Source: Stentor coeruleus (taxonomy: Eukaryota > Ciliophora > Heterotrichea > Heterotrichida > Stentoridae). Taken from it: a DNA stretch of 53,890 nucleotides. Under the pieces are notes generated by a model that saw only the letters and a program-made list of their open reading frames with translations, searched no databases and was not told where the DNA came from. The stretch covers positions 1-53,890 of the forward strand of contig MPUH01000446.1 of assembly GCA_001970955.1 (NCBI GenBank). Reading direction: 5' to 3'. Position numbers and translations under genes: made by a program. Positions 21,955-32,416 of the stretch are shown here, piece by piece; positions within the stretch are counted from its first letter, which is position 1, and every line of letters starts with the position of its first letter.

Positions 21955-22659
21955 ATGAGTGTTGATATGCAAAATAACTCTGAAACCCCAAATCACTCCC
22001 AGCTAGAAGTCTTAAAAGATCCTGAAAACAGGTCACTTTTTGATTTCTGCGACTGGAGCAGTATCGGTTCTTCTGATGATATATCAATTTCTAGGTAAGA
22101 CTTAAAAAGCTTGTCGAACCTCAACTTAAACCCCCTTTTTAAACCTGTTCAGCTCTCTATATTCAGAAAGGCTTCAAGGAAATGGCTTAATAGTAACTCT
22201 CAAAACTTTTACTCCCAGACAAAAAATACCTTGGAAATGAGTAAAGATAAAATTTTGGCAGGCAAGGCCCTACAGTCTTTTGAGAATTATTTAAGCACAG
22301 TTACTATGATGTACTTCGGCGATCCTTATTCGATAAGTAAACCAAGTGCTGAAGTTTTCCGCCCAGGTAAGCGGGCTAGGCCATCTGAATTTAGTGACCC
22401 TCTTTCTATGATATTATCACCACTTCGTTGTGAACTGGTTTTCGGTATATGATAAGCAGAAACTTGGAGTCCCAAGCAAATCGCAATTTTTGAAAGCGTC
22501 ATGTGCATGTATGGGAAAAAGTTCGATATCGTGGAGAAATTCTTAGGAAATGCCAAAACCTTGCAAGACATCACCAAGTTTTATTATATTTGGAAGAAAA
22601 CTTCACATTACAAGTCTTGGAAGGAAGCTGTTAGGGAACAGATAAACAATTCTTTGTAA
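21955..22659 (+). CDS. SANT-domain protein (ELM2-SANT-like), three exons
   Basis: Exons 21955-22094, 22110-22444 and 22460-22659 give 224 residues. Introns 22095-22109 and 22445-22459 are each 15 nt; each contains in-frame stops, so splicing is required. The C-terminal ~65 residues are a SANT domain: ETWSPKQIAIFESVMCMYGK, then FDIVEKFLGNAKT, then FYYIWKKTSHYKSWK. The FYYxWKKT ending is typical of SANT domains in corepressors such as CoREST, MTA and MIER proteins, which bind histone deacetylases or histone tails. The first 160 residues are less clear; a diverged ELM2 region is possible. Nuclear localisation is implied by family and by GKRARPSEF. In-frame ATGs exist at 21937 and 21967. I chose 21955, but 21937 cannot be excluded. 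The next gene is TBL1-like. Confidence 0.85.
22095..22109 (+). other. 15-nt intron 1 of SANT gene
   Basis: gtaagacttaaaaag. Unspliced, the frame meets TAA at once. Splicing joins AG to C to form a serine codon. Confidence 0.9.
22445..22459 (+). other. 15-nt intron 2 of SANT gene
   Basis: gtatatgataagcag. Unspliced, the frame meets TGA and TAA. Splicing creates the glutamate of ETWSPKQ, the first conserved residues of the SANT domain, which confirms the intron. Confidence 0.93.
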
Positions 22660-25626
22660 CTATTTATCCATTTTCAGTAGATAATGATAATATTTTTAAG
22701 CTAGATTAGGATTTGAGTACTTAAAAGTTTGAATAAGATCATTGGGTAGCTTGCCTTATAAAAGGGTAATTATTAGTTTATTTTATTGCATTTAAGGGTT
22801 TATATATAAAAAAATAATTAAATGTGAGGGTATGTTTTTATGTAAATCACAATTTTTTGTTTATTAAAACCTTTGAAATCGAGAATATGCTGAAAAAAAA
22901 TCATTTTATAATCATTATCAAAAATAAACATAAAGAATGTTTTAAAAACCTTATCTATATTAAAAATTACCTATTTTTCTTCACTCCTAAACTACACTAT
23001 AACAAAATCCTATATTTTCTCCCTCTCTTTACATCTGAAAACCTTTTAACCCTAAACTTCCCAAAAAAATCCTTTTTTATATACATAAAACTAAGCAATT
23101 CCTACAAAGAAACAACCTAGAGACTACAAAATTAAAATCCCATAATAAACTCACTGAAGATGATTAAATAATACTCAAGACGCATATCAGGAATTAACAC
23201 ATTACTTATTATATAGCCAAAATATATAAATAACAAAAGATATTGCCGAATAATGAGTGACAATTTTAAGTGTTATAAATAAAAAAAGTATTAATTGTTG
23301 TATTCTATGTATTATCATTGTAATCAACCATTTCTGTTTATTTGATTATAGTATCAATAATCATTATAATAAAAAAAGTTCCTATCATATCAACACTGAA
23401 AATCCTTTTTTATTTATTACAATAAACTGTTTAAAGTCTTGGCTGATTTATTCAGAAATATGAGTACTCGTTAATTTTGCTGATTTGTTTTTTTATGTAA
23501 AGACTAAACATTGAAGAAATAGGGACATTAGAAGACCACATATTAAAGAGTATAGCCGGATCCAATTTAAGTCACAAGATCTTTAAAACATATAAACTCC
23601 AGCATGCAATATTAATTCATACTTTCAAGTGAGAGGACAATTAAAAGCAATGATAATAACAATTGTATAAACACAATTAAAAATTAAAAATGGAACCAAA
23701 ATCATCTTACTCATGTTTTGTATATCTAAAAACTTACCTATCTCAGTAGTGAAAAAAATAAAAAATCACAGTGACAAGAAGCATTAAATTTTTTTTTGTA
23801 AGACAAATAAAATAATATACTCAATTTCTATAATAAAATAATGAAGGGCTATATAAAAATTATAATTTCTTGAGAATAAAGGACTAGTACAAATGTTGAA
23901 ACTTTAATCTTAATAATAAATATATATTTTTCTTATATGAAAAGCTTATTTAGATAATATAATAAAAGCTAAGAAAATTAGAGAGAAGCTCCCAAGAGCA
24001 AGAGATGCATCGCACTAAACTTCTTTGAGAGCACTTCCATATCCACCCATAGTATTATTAATAATTTAATAAGACGCTATTTTATGTTTAAACGTAAATT
24101 TAATCTTTCGTTTAGGGCTTCAAATTAATTTTTTGAGTTTAGATGCATAGTGATTTTTATTAGAAAAGTTTATACTTTGAATATGAGGTTGAAAATATAT
24201 AAGGCATGAAATTATAAAGTAAAATTAATTGGGGGTTTGGGTGCTGTGCGTTTTATAGAAAATAGCTTGTGTTGTTTAATAAACTCAGCTATGAAATATG
24301 ATGAGAGTTTTATTGATGAAGTTTATGTAAATATATATAATTTCCAATTAATGAAAGAAATTTATTATTTATAGGATATCAAATGGTAGTTTTCTAAATT
24401 GAATAATATATTATAATAAAGCATATATAATATAAAAAAAATCTATAGTAAAATGTTGGAATTTACAGCAAGTCAATATATAAAATCATTATAAAATTAT
24501 TTTTTCTTTAAAACGTAGCCTTTAATATGTTATAAAAGTAGCCTTTTCTTTTATGATCTTTATGATTATTTAATCAATAAAATTAAGATAAAAGTACAAA
24601 ATCTAAAATGTTATTTTCTCAGTTTCCATCAGAAATTCTTCAAGTTTTCTTATTTTCAGGATATACCATAACGCTGAACCTGTCTTTTTTTGCACTTAAA
24701 AATTCTAATCATCAAATTCATCAGTAAAATCTACTTCTCTGCTTGCTGATACTACAAAATGATAGAAATTGCTTTATCCTTAGTAAACTTCACTAGTGCT
24801 CTAAGGTTTATGGGCAGCAAAGTTGTAAAAACCTCATCTATCCTAATCTAAAATATAAAAACATGAATGAAACTTTTTAGACTGAATAAAAATGCTCAGA
24901 ATTAATAGCAAGTAACATCATAACTATGCATATAAATTACAATCAAAAACTTACATGTTAATTTCTATTAAAGCAATTCTCAAAACTATCCTCTACATAA
25001 TAAACTATCCCTTTCCTAACCACTAACTAAAAAAAAAATCTTAAATCTCTATCAAACCAAAAATTCACCCTACAAAACAATCCCCCTATCTAAAACACAA
25101 GTCCTCCATCTCCAAAATCATCTTATTCTTCCTCAACCCCCTACTCAACCTTTCTGCACTGATTTCCATCTTACAATCTCCAAAAAAAATCTGTTTTTTT
25201 CCTTTTTCCTCTATAAAAATCCTGATTTCATCCACCAAACCTACCCTTACTCACAATTTCCCTAATCTCCAAAGCATTTTCTCTCTTCTTCAATCATTTA
25301 AGCCTATCTTCTGCTTAATCCAACTGAATATTTAAACATCTCTTGTTAATACACTAATAAATAAAAATTATCAAACCTCAAACAAATCTCTGCTAAACCC
25401 AAGCATTTTCAAGAAAGCTCTTAAAACCCTAAGTGGTCTTTAAGTAAGTACTTGGCCATACTAGAGTATTGATTTAAAGTCCAAAGGTCAAATACGTTTT
25501 CAGGCCAGGCAATCAAAATCTCAGCCTTGAGATTCTCATGTGAAAGTCTGGGTAAAAAGGAGTTTTCGAAGTCTTCAACATATACACAGGGGGCAAAATT
25601 TGCTAGGGCATTATAAAAATATCACA
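22660..25626. other. Long non-coding interval
   Basis: About 3 kb. 22660-22800 is G-rich (3' flank of the SANT gene). 22920-23140 is C-rich and G-poor with no gene found. 25000-25330 is again very G-poor and leads into the TBL1-like gene. Open plus-strand stretches at 22824-23120 and 23257-23463 are AT-driven and unconvincing. A coding-like island on the minus strand at 24603-25330 is listed separately. Confidence 0.5.
24603..25330 (-). pseudogene. Possible decayed gene or chance coding-like island
   Basis: On the minus strand several short stretches look protein-like but lie in different frames: one near 25230-25070 (FFGDCKMEISAERLSRG), one near 24850-24770 (FTTLLPINLRALVKFTKD), one near 24770-24715 (SASREVDFTDEFDD), and one ending at a TAG at 24603-24605 (ALWYILKIRKLEEFLMET). 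I could not join them with 15- or 16-nt introns. Part of the appearance comes from the purine-rich minus strand. Treat it as a weak lead only. Confidence 0.2.
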
Positions 25627-26958
25627 ATGAGCTATACCCTGCATACTTCTGATATAAACTCGCTTATATACCAGTATATGAAAGAAAGAGGCCTTCATCA
25701 CTCGGCCTTTATGCTGAAAAATGAAGCAGGCAATCTGACTCAGGATCTGCCATCCGGGTCACTGGTGACCTGTCTTGAAAAAGCTCTGGCCATAGAAGAG
25801 CTTGAAAGGCATAAAAACGAGCAAGTAACACCCATTTAGGAAGCTTTAAGTACTGATTTGCCACGTTGTACTAATGAGTTCCGTTTGAATCACCCACACG
25901 ACTGTATTTACGACTCTATCCCACTTCTTTCACATACAAATGGGTCAATAGGCGGATTAAAACACTTAATTGTCCTTTCTGGGCACACTGGCTATGTTAA
26001 AAGCCTTGTCACAAGGAAAGAACTTCTTTTATCAGGGTATATACTATTTAGGTCTATTGATGGGACTATTCGAATGTGGAAATTGCCTCAGAACATTCAA
26101 GATTACAGCAATGTGTATATTCTTCCGCATATACTAGCTAATCAGACTTCAGTCGAAGTTATAAGTATTGATTGTAACCAGTTTGGCATGATTGCCTCAC
26201 TGGCTGTGGATGGAGTTGTCAGGTTATGGTCTTCTGAAGGAGTTTTGTTTAACACCATACAACATACTTCAGAGATTTTGAAGGTAGAATGGGATAGTTC
26301 AGGCATGTTTTTGCTTGCAGCTAGCTATTGTAGTCTTACTATATGGGATTCACAGGGGGAACTTGTCAAAGAGCTTGTAAATGGTCGGGTTCAGGAAATT
26401 ACCATGGCATGGTGGAGATCTCCGAGTGAATTTACTGTACAGACTTTACATGAGGTATGGGCCTGGCAACAAGATCAACACCCAGTGGAACTTTTTGTTG
26501 GTTCTGTGATTAGAGTTCAGTGGTCTCCAAGCAAAACCTATCTTGCGATTATTCAAGAAACACAGGTAGGGATCTATCAAGATGAATGCGACATTTGGTA
26601 TCTGAACCGGGATATAACGGCGATTTCTTTTACATCTAAAGATTATATCCTTTTAACTGCGAACACAAACAGCGAAATTTACTTTTGGGACCTGGAAAGT
26701 AGGACAACAACCAACCGAATCTATGCAGGGATCGGCAAAATCCTCAAGCTAGTTTTTCGTAAAGATGACGAGTTCTTAGCTGCCTGCAGTGACACAGAAG
26801 TACAAGTTTGGAACATGGAAAACCTACTACTTTTTAAAAAACTCAAACTTTCTAACAACATCAACGATATGTAACTTTTATTTAGCATTTGGACCGATGA
26901 AGCAGGCCGACTAGCAGTTGCTTTTCTAGATAAAATTGCCGTTTACTCTTTATACTAA
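25627..26958 (+). CDS. TBL1/Sif2-like LisH and WD40 protein, four exons
   Basis: Exons 25627-25824, 25840-26036, 26052-26870 and 26886-26958 encode 428 residues. Residues ~5-35 form a LisH motif (TSDINSLIYQYMKERGLHHS), a dimerisation element, placed as in TBL1. After a linker come WD40 blades: SGHTGYVKSL...SIDGTIRMWKLP, GVVRLWSSEG, YCSLTIWDSQGE, SEIYFWDLESR, TEVQVWNMENL and a last blade DIIWTDEAGRLAVAFLDKIA. TBL1/TBLR1 and yeast Sif2 are subunits of histone deacetylase corepressor complexes (NCoR/SMRT-HDAC3, Set3C). The blades are more diverged than in animal TBL1, and a propeller of about eight blades is inferred. All three introns are 15 nt. The convergent NAA35 gene ends only 69 bp away. 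A WD40 protein of another LisH family is the main alternative. Confidence 0.85.
25825..25839 (+). other. 15-nt intron 1 of TBL1-like gene
   Basis: gtaacacccatttag. It contains an in-frame TAG; removal joins NEQ to EALSTDL in frame. Confidence 0.9.
26037..26051 (+). other. 15-nt intron 2 of TBL1-like gene, without a stop
   Basis: gtatatactatttag. Splicing gives LSGSIDGTIRMW, the normal WD40 spacing between the SG and DGTIRMW strands. Retention would insert five residues without changing the frame, because the intron is 15 nt and has no stop. The WD40 alignment is what argues for splicing. Confidence 0.85.
26871..26885 (+). other. 15-nt intron 3 of TBL1-like gene
   Basis: gtaacttttatttag. Unspliced, the frame ends at TAA. 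Splicing adds the last WD40 strands (WTDEAGRLAVAFLDKIAVYS). Confidence 0.9.
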
Positions 26959-27027
26959 TAAAAATGCTATTGGTTTCCTTTTTAATACTCAAGACCATTT
27001 GCTAAATCATACTTTCTTATTAGTTAT

Positions 27028-28942
27028 CTAAGTGTTTTCATCTATCACAACCACAGGGAATATTTTATCTTCATTGAAATCATATGAGACTTTACCTTTC
27101 CATTCTAGTTTTTTAGCTTTAGATAAAGTTAAAAGATTCCTTACACAGACTCTCATAAGTCCTTTAACTTGTTTTGCCCCTTCTAATTCACCTAAACTTC
27201 TTCTTGCAAGATCAAAGCAATCTTTGCATCCATTTGCAAAGTCTTCAAGATTAGTCCCTTCAGGGATTTTTTTTATAGGGGCGAAAGACTGATACTCAAT
27301 AAGCTGAGGCATTTGTACAACTTTGAACATCCGGAAGCGTTTTTGGAAACGAATAGCTTCTTGTTCTTCATCAATAGAAATGCTGTTTGTGTAGTTTAGG
27401 AGGATTATAAGTCGGACGATGCCTCTGCATAAGGATTGTAGGCCAAAAGCATATTTAAGCTCGATTTCGTTAGTTTTTGTGTCGAATTTTTTCTTTTTTT
27501 TCTTGTTTTGTTTGAGGTTTAGGTATTGGGATTGTGTAGAGAGGATGCTGTAGACCACTCCATAGAGGAAGTCCATGTAAAACATGATCATTGAAATGTC
27601 TTTGTCATTATAAAGCTGAAGTTCAAAGCTGAATTTAAGGTAGTCGATCATGGCCCAGGCAGTTTTACAGAAAATCCACTGGAAAAGAAGTTGTTTTTCA
27701 GGTTTGCTGTTGGTTTTGCCATAGACTTTTTCAACTAAATAATGCGACTCACTGACTAGGATATTAAAATCTGAAAGGTACTTGGCTAAAATTCGTTGCT
27801 GGCGGGTTTTGTTTTTTAGTTTTAAAAGTATATACTCTTTAAAAACAATCTCAACACGTGACACATAATAACTAAACTCTTCTTGAAGATTAAAAAAACT
27901 TGTGTCCACACCAAATCTATCCATGTTTCTAATAAGCATTTGGCTTAGAGGTAATTTCCCAAAGAGCAAAATCCCTGATGTTTGCTGTGTGAAAAGCAAA
28001 GACTCGTAAATGGTTCNAAATCCCTGATGTTTGCTGTGTGAAAAGCAAAGACTCGTAAATGGTTCTTGAAAAAATATCAAAAGAAGGTATTGTGGACAGT
28101 TTTTCAAATAGTTCATCCAAATCCGAAATCTCCCTAAGTCTTATCAAATACTCAAACGACTTCAAAAAGTTGCTTATTCTCGCCAAAGCTTTTTGCCCGT
28201 TATAATTCCCAGGCTCATAGATTTTATTCGGCAAGAAATGGGGTATTTTCTTCAAACAGTTGTTTTTATTATAAAACCCACTAACTTCTTCAGTCTTCAA
28301 ATCCTTTATAAGCCCAAATTGTTTCACAGCAAAAGCTAAAACTGTGTCAGCACAATTAAGTCCATCAGGTTTAAGCACATTATGCACAACTCCATATAGA
28401 GCCCTAATAAACTTTAATCTAACCAAAACTTCTTCATTTTCAACAGTTTTTTCAGCTTTAAGTAAAATCCCTTCAGTTTCATTAATATTTATACCTTCAA
28501 AATTCAATGATGCATAAGCATAATCATCTTCACGAAGACAACTTGTACTATGAATAAGCTTATGAAGGGTTTCTGAAAAGTAAATACTTGATGTGAGGAC
28601 TGCTTTTATAAGAATATCACTTTCTGAAGGTAAAGGTATATGAAAGAAAATCGAGGAATAAAAAGTATGAGATAAAGATTGGCCTTCTAACCACATGGCT
28701 AGATGTAAAAGGAAGGTATCAAGGATTCCAAGATGCTGTTGTGGAGAAAATACTGATGGTAGGTCGGTTGGAACCTGGGTAAGAAGAGCTAGGCCAGAGT
28801 CTAATCGAGAGTCTAAAAGTTCAACTGCAGACATGCTTTCAAGATATGAGAAGTCAGGAAGTGCTACGATTTCTCCGTAGTGCAAGTGCTGACAAGCTGA
28901 AAGGAATCTTTCGGTAATGTCGTTGTATTCCCCTTCAGACAT
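27028..28942 (-). CDS. NAA35: NatC N-alpha-acetyltransferase auxiliary subunit (NAA35/Mak10), with assembly break
   Basis: The N-terminus reads DITERFLSACQHLHYGEIV then ESMSAVELLDSRLDSGL, which matches the signature at the start of Mak10/NAA35 (DITxxFxxA...GEI...MSAIEMMDPKMDxGM). NAA35 is the large scaffold of NatC, which with NAA30 and NAA38 acetylates N-terminal Met followed by a hydrophobic residue on ribosomes. The reading frame is broken in the middle by an N at 28017 flanked by two identical 48-bp copies. Without the N and one copy (49 nt), the frame runs continuously for 621 residues, a fitting length. The start is the ATG at 28942 and the stop a TAG at 27028-27030. The upstream plus strand (28981-29300) is nearly free of C. 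The break is almost certainly technical. Confidence 0.9.
27969..28065. repeat. 48-bp direct repeat around a single N (assembly join) in NAA35
   Basis: 27969-28016 and 28018-28065 are identical. The pair shifts the NAA35 frame; removing N and one copy restores it. Confidence 0.93.
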
Positions 28943-29856
28943 GATTTATAAGCTAATTGTGTTTAGTTTAATGGAAAAGAGCGAAATTATATGGAAAATT
29001 TGAGTTTGGATTGATGAGAGGATTATAAAAGGAAGGGGGTTTTGAAATTAGATTGAGGATTAGGAAATGAGGTGTAATGGATTTTATATGAAGGAATTTT
29101 TGGGAAGGTATTGAGGATTTTTTTATTTTTTTGTGGAATGGAATATGCTTTGTAGGATTTTAGGTTTAGGTTTAGGATTTGTAATTTGATAATTTATTCT
29201 TTGGATGATATGAAAAATAGGTTAGGTTGGCTATTTGGTGTATGTAAATGTATTTATTTGGAGAAGGATTATGGAAGATGTGTAATATTTTTTTAAGTAG
29301 GTTAAGATTGATTAGTTTTTATATGATGATATGTAAAAATTTGTATGATAATATAGATTTTTGAAGATAAATTGAGATTATTAGTATTTAGTATTATGGA
29401 TTTGTATTAATTAATAATATGAGAAAAGATATTTGATTATAAAAATATTGAAAATATGCATAAAGTCCTTTTAGAATATATTATATAAGTTAAGCAATTT
29501 TAGCTTGATAAAGGGTAAAAAAATATGTTTGAATATAATTATTGATTTATAATATAATCTAAGAAAATGGCAGTTTTTGCGAATTACCTTGAGGGTTTTT
29601 AAAAAATAAGCAAAAACATTGTGGTTTTATTCTAGTTTATCAACTATAAATCAAACATATTTATTTCTATAAGTTTCTAAACTTGTTTATCTTAAAAAAC
29701 CAAAATCAAAAATGTTATCAGAAGCCATCTTACGCTAATTCACCACTATCAAAATATAACAATTACTATTTTTTCACTATTTCTAAATTTAATCTTATCA
29801 ATAACCATGAAAATTAAATTTAAACGAAATAACCCTATATCTAATATCAATAAAAT
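28943..29856. other. Non-coding interval between divergent genes
   Basis: 28980-29340 on the plus strand is G-rich with very few C, as expected upstream of a minus-strand gene here. 29640-29850 is C-richer and G-poor, leading into the plus-strand gene at 29857. No gene seen. Confidence 0.6.
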
Positions 29857-30831
29857 ATGAGCTCAGAAAACTTTTGGATAATCACAAAATCCCAAAGGCC
29901 TTATTTTAAGCGACAAGGATCCACTAATAAAAACTACTATTTCGAATACATAAAAAACTTCAAAGAACTTCCTCTTAATATACAATCATATCTCATTGAC
30001 CAAATCTACTCAATATATTCTATATCAATTAAAGGACATTCAAAAGAATCTTTTGTTGAAATCGAATTGTCAGACCCCAAATCTTTAAGTTTGAAAATTT
30101 TATTACTAAAATCGATTTCTGATAACTCTATACAGGGATTTGCTGAAATGAATATTTTCGAATTTTTTGCTTTACCTAATGATTTCTCTAATTCTAATAG
30201 ATATTTGGTATCGGCTGGGATTATGTGTGTAAACCCAAACTTTCGATGCAAAGGTATGCTAAAAGATGTAAATAATGTATACCCTTCACTAATATATGAG
30301 GAATATAAAGATTCTAATTTACTTGTGGTTGATATTTGTATTAATCCTATATCTTATTTTGTGTTGTGCAAAAAAGCAAAATTCTTAGTGCCTGATTATA
30401 AAAGAACGTATTCTAAGGCTATGGAAGATTTTGCAAAGAAAGTGATGATTTCATTTGGATATTGTGGATTGGAGAATAAAAGCCCTTTCGTAACTAAAGA
30501 AGGAATTGGTGATTTTGCAAAGAAAGTGATGATTTCATTTGGATATTGTGGATTGGAGAATAAAAGCCCTTTCGTAACTAAAGAAGGAAGTAGTCCAACT
30601 GGTTTCGATAAGTATACTTACTTAGAAAATTACAACACTTTACCTCAAGAAATGCAATATTATATAAATTTAACAGATCTCGAAGATAATATTGGTGTAT
30701 GTGTGCTTATGGCTTTTCAAACTATTCAAGGAAATACTTTATGCATTTCATGTATTGAATGCGATAAACAAGAAAAGTTTAGCTATTTGATATACGATTG
30801 GATAATTGATTATCTAAATCCAAAAATTTAA
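29857..30831 (+). CDS. Uncharacterised protein, weakly GNAT-like, with an internal duplication
   Basis: 324 residues starting MSSENFWIITKSQRPYFKR. It is soluble, with no signal peptide or membrane segment. Around residues 118-135 AGIMCVNPNFRCKGMLKDV resembles the acetyl-CoA-binding motif A of GNAT acetyltransferases (V-x-P-x-[FY]-R-x-x-G), and the following SYFVLCKKAKFLVPDYK could fit the later strands, but the match is weak. Residues ~191-246 contain a 28-residue segment (DFAKKVMISFGYCGLENKSP...) present twice in tandem, from an 84-bp in-frame duplication. Without it the protein would have 296 residues. The duplication may be real or technical. The gene stands alone between intervals of more than 500 bases. 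Family assignment is uncertain. Confidence 0.7.
   Translation: MSSENFWIITKSQRPYFKRQGSTNKNYYFEYIKNFKELPLNIQSYLIDQIYSIYSISIKGHSKESFVEIELSDPKSLSLKILLLKSISDNSIQGFAEMNIFEFFALPNDFSNSNRYLVSAGIMCVNPNFRCKGMLKDVNNVYPSLIYEEYKDSNLLVVDICINPISYFVLCKKAKFLVPDYKRTYSKAMEDFAKKVMISFGYCGLENKSPFVTKEGIGDFAKKVMISFGYCGLENKSPFVTKEGSSPTGFDKYTYLENYNTLPQEMQYYINLTDLEDNIGVCVLMAFQTIQGNTLCISCIECDKQEKFSYLIYDWIIDYLNPKI
30427..30594. repeat. 84-bp in-frame tandem duplication
   Basis: 30427-30505 equals 30511-30589 exactly (79 bp); the five bases after the first copy (ttggt) differ from those after the second (gtagt). There is no N. The reading frame is kept. Confidence 0.93.
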
Positions 30832-31363
30832 CTAGACTAATTATAATTTAGTTTAAATATTGATTTTTACTAAAGTATAAAGATTTTAAATTTTTGAGTT
30901 TATAACTATATGTGATTACTTGAATTTTAATAAAATACAATTATTAGATGACTAAAAATCAAAAGCTTAGTTTAGTGATAAAGATAATTATATAGTATTT
31001 TCCTATAGTTTTGTATAATAAAATTTGACATCTTGCAAAATTTAATACTTTTTTCAATATTTAAAATGTTATTTTAGTAATGCAAATAAAATATAAAATT
31101 AATAGTAGCAGCTGTTGATGGTTTTATTCATCTTAGATAAGCTATTGAAAATTTTAATTATAGTTTGCGACTTTTTAATCTTTAATCATAACTCTGCTAA
31201 AGTTCTTAATTACCTACTCAAGTACCTATTATATATTTATTTAATAAATAAAAGCTGCAATCAAGTTTATATAGTAACACTCACAAATTATATTAGCCCA
31301 CAATATTTTTACTACTTTAAACATCTTTTTAATCAACTGCTTAATAACTTATTCTAAATTATC
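30832..31363. other. Non-coding interval between convergent genes
   Basis: AT-rich. A plus-strand open stretch at 31115-31357 is a string of hydrophobic and tyrosine/asparagine codons typical of AT-rich noise. Nothing recognised. Confidence 0.55.
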
Positions 31364-32416
31364 CTACCTTCTATAATCTCTTGGGGTGAAGTTTCTATAG
31401 TTTAATGGCGGTGTTGGTCTATTATCCAAGATCTTTTCTATCCTCTCCAAAACAACATTGTCTAGTTTTTTCATTACTGACAATGCTCCTAAATTATCAG
31501 CAATTTGACTTTCTCTTGATACTCCAAATATCCCAATACTAACATCTGGATTCTTAAGTGCCCAAGCTATTGCTAACTGACTTTGTGTGCATCCAAGCTC
31601 ATCTGCTAAAGCTTTTAAACTTTGAAGTACTCCCACACCTTTATCTGGTCTGTTTCCAATCCATTTATTATATTCTGATTTCATCCAAGGACTTTTACCA
31701 AGTTTCCCTTCAGGGGGTATATTTCCATCATTGTATTTTCCTGTCAAAATACCTCTTGCCAATGGAGACCAAACACTTGCTTTAAAACCATATCTATCAA
31801 ATAATGGGGCCAAATTGATTTCAACATCCTCTCTATCTAGCATACTATAATTACATTGATCTGTTATTGGGGGTATATACCCATGTTTTTCACATATATA
31901 AAATATTTCTTCTAATTCTCGAGGACTAAAAACTGAAGTTCCCCAATAAAAAGCTTGTTCATTTTCAATTACTTCATTCACAGCCTTAACATATTCTTGC
32001 ACTGGAGTTTGATCATCAGGTCTATGAAAATATAAAAGATCAACGTATTCCAAATCTAATCTTTTCAAACAATCTCTGATTCCATATCTGATCCTTTTCT
32101 TGCAATTTCCTTGAATCATTTTAAACAATGTAGGAGATAGTTTTGTTGATATGACAAGTTCATCTCTATCCCATCCTCCTCTTTTAAGAATTTTTCCAAG
32201 AAGCATTTCCCCAACCCCAAAACCATAAAATTCTGAGGTGTCAAAGAATGTTATCCCAGCATCGATGCAAAGTTTTGTATAATTAAAATATGTATCTTCT
32301 AATTCTGGTGTCAAAATATCTTTGCCTCCACGAAGTGTTTCATAACATGCTGCACTATTACCAAAACCAAGTAATGATACGGATAGACCTGAGTTGCCTA
32401 AATATCTATGCTCCAT
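31364..32416 (-). CDS. Aldo/keto reductase, tandem copy 1
   Basis: 350 residues, the normal size of an aldo/keto reductase (AKR) barrel. The catalytic tetrad is intact: D59 and Y64 in FFDTSEFYG, K92 in ISTKLSP, H131 in LLYFHRPDD. The N-terminal LGNSGLSVSLLGFGN and the motifs WGTSVFS and YSMLDR fit the AKR6/AKR7-type group, which includes potassium-channel beta subunits and related oxidoreductases. These use NADPH to reduce carbonyls; the NADP-binding end SIGIFGVSRESQIADNLGAL is present. No membrane or signal segments, so cytosolic. The second copy at 33505 has the same length and differs at only a few tens of residues. Whether either binds a channel cannot be told from sequence; a simple soluble reductase is the safer call. 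Confidence 0.95.
   Translation of the reverse strand: MEHRYLGNSGLSVSLLGFGNSAACYETLRGGKDILTPELEDTYFNYTKLCIDAGITFFDTSEFYGFGVGEMLLGKILKRGGWDRDELVISTKLSPTLFKMIQGNCKKRIRYGIRDCLKRLDLEYVDLLYFHRPDDQTPVQEYVKAVNEVIENEQAFYWGTSVFSPRELEEIFYICEKHGYIPPITDQCNYSMLDREDVEINLAPLFDRYGFKASVWSPLARGILTGKYNDGNIPPEGKLGKSPWMKSEYNKWIGNRPDKGVGVLQSLKALADELGCTQSQLAIAWALKNPDVSIGIFGVSRESQIADNLGALSVMKKLDNVVLERIEKILDNRPTPPLNYRNFTPRDYRR

Noticed and set aside
22824..23463. Two plus-strand open frames of 98 and 68 codons
   Set aside because: Composition is dominated by F, I, K, N and Y as expected of AT-rich noise; the first starts at a non-ATG codon.
24603..24870. Reading the minus strand with TAA and TAG as glutamine gives a long smooth frame
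   Set aside because: In AT-rich DNA a frame free of TGA over ~90 codons is not rare, and every well-supported gene in the window uses the standard code.
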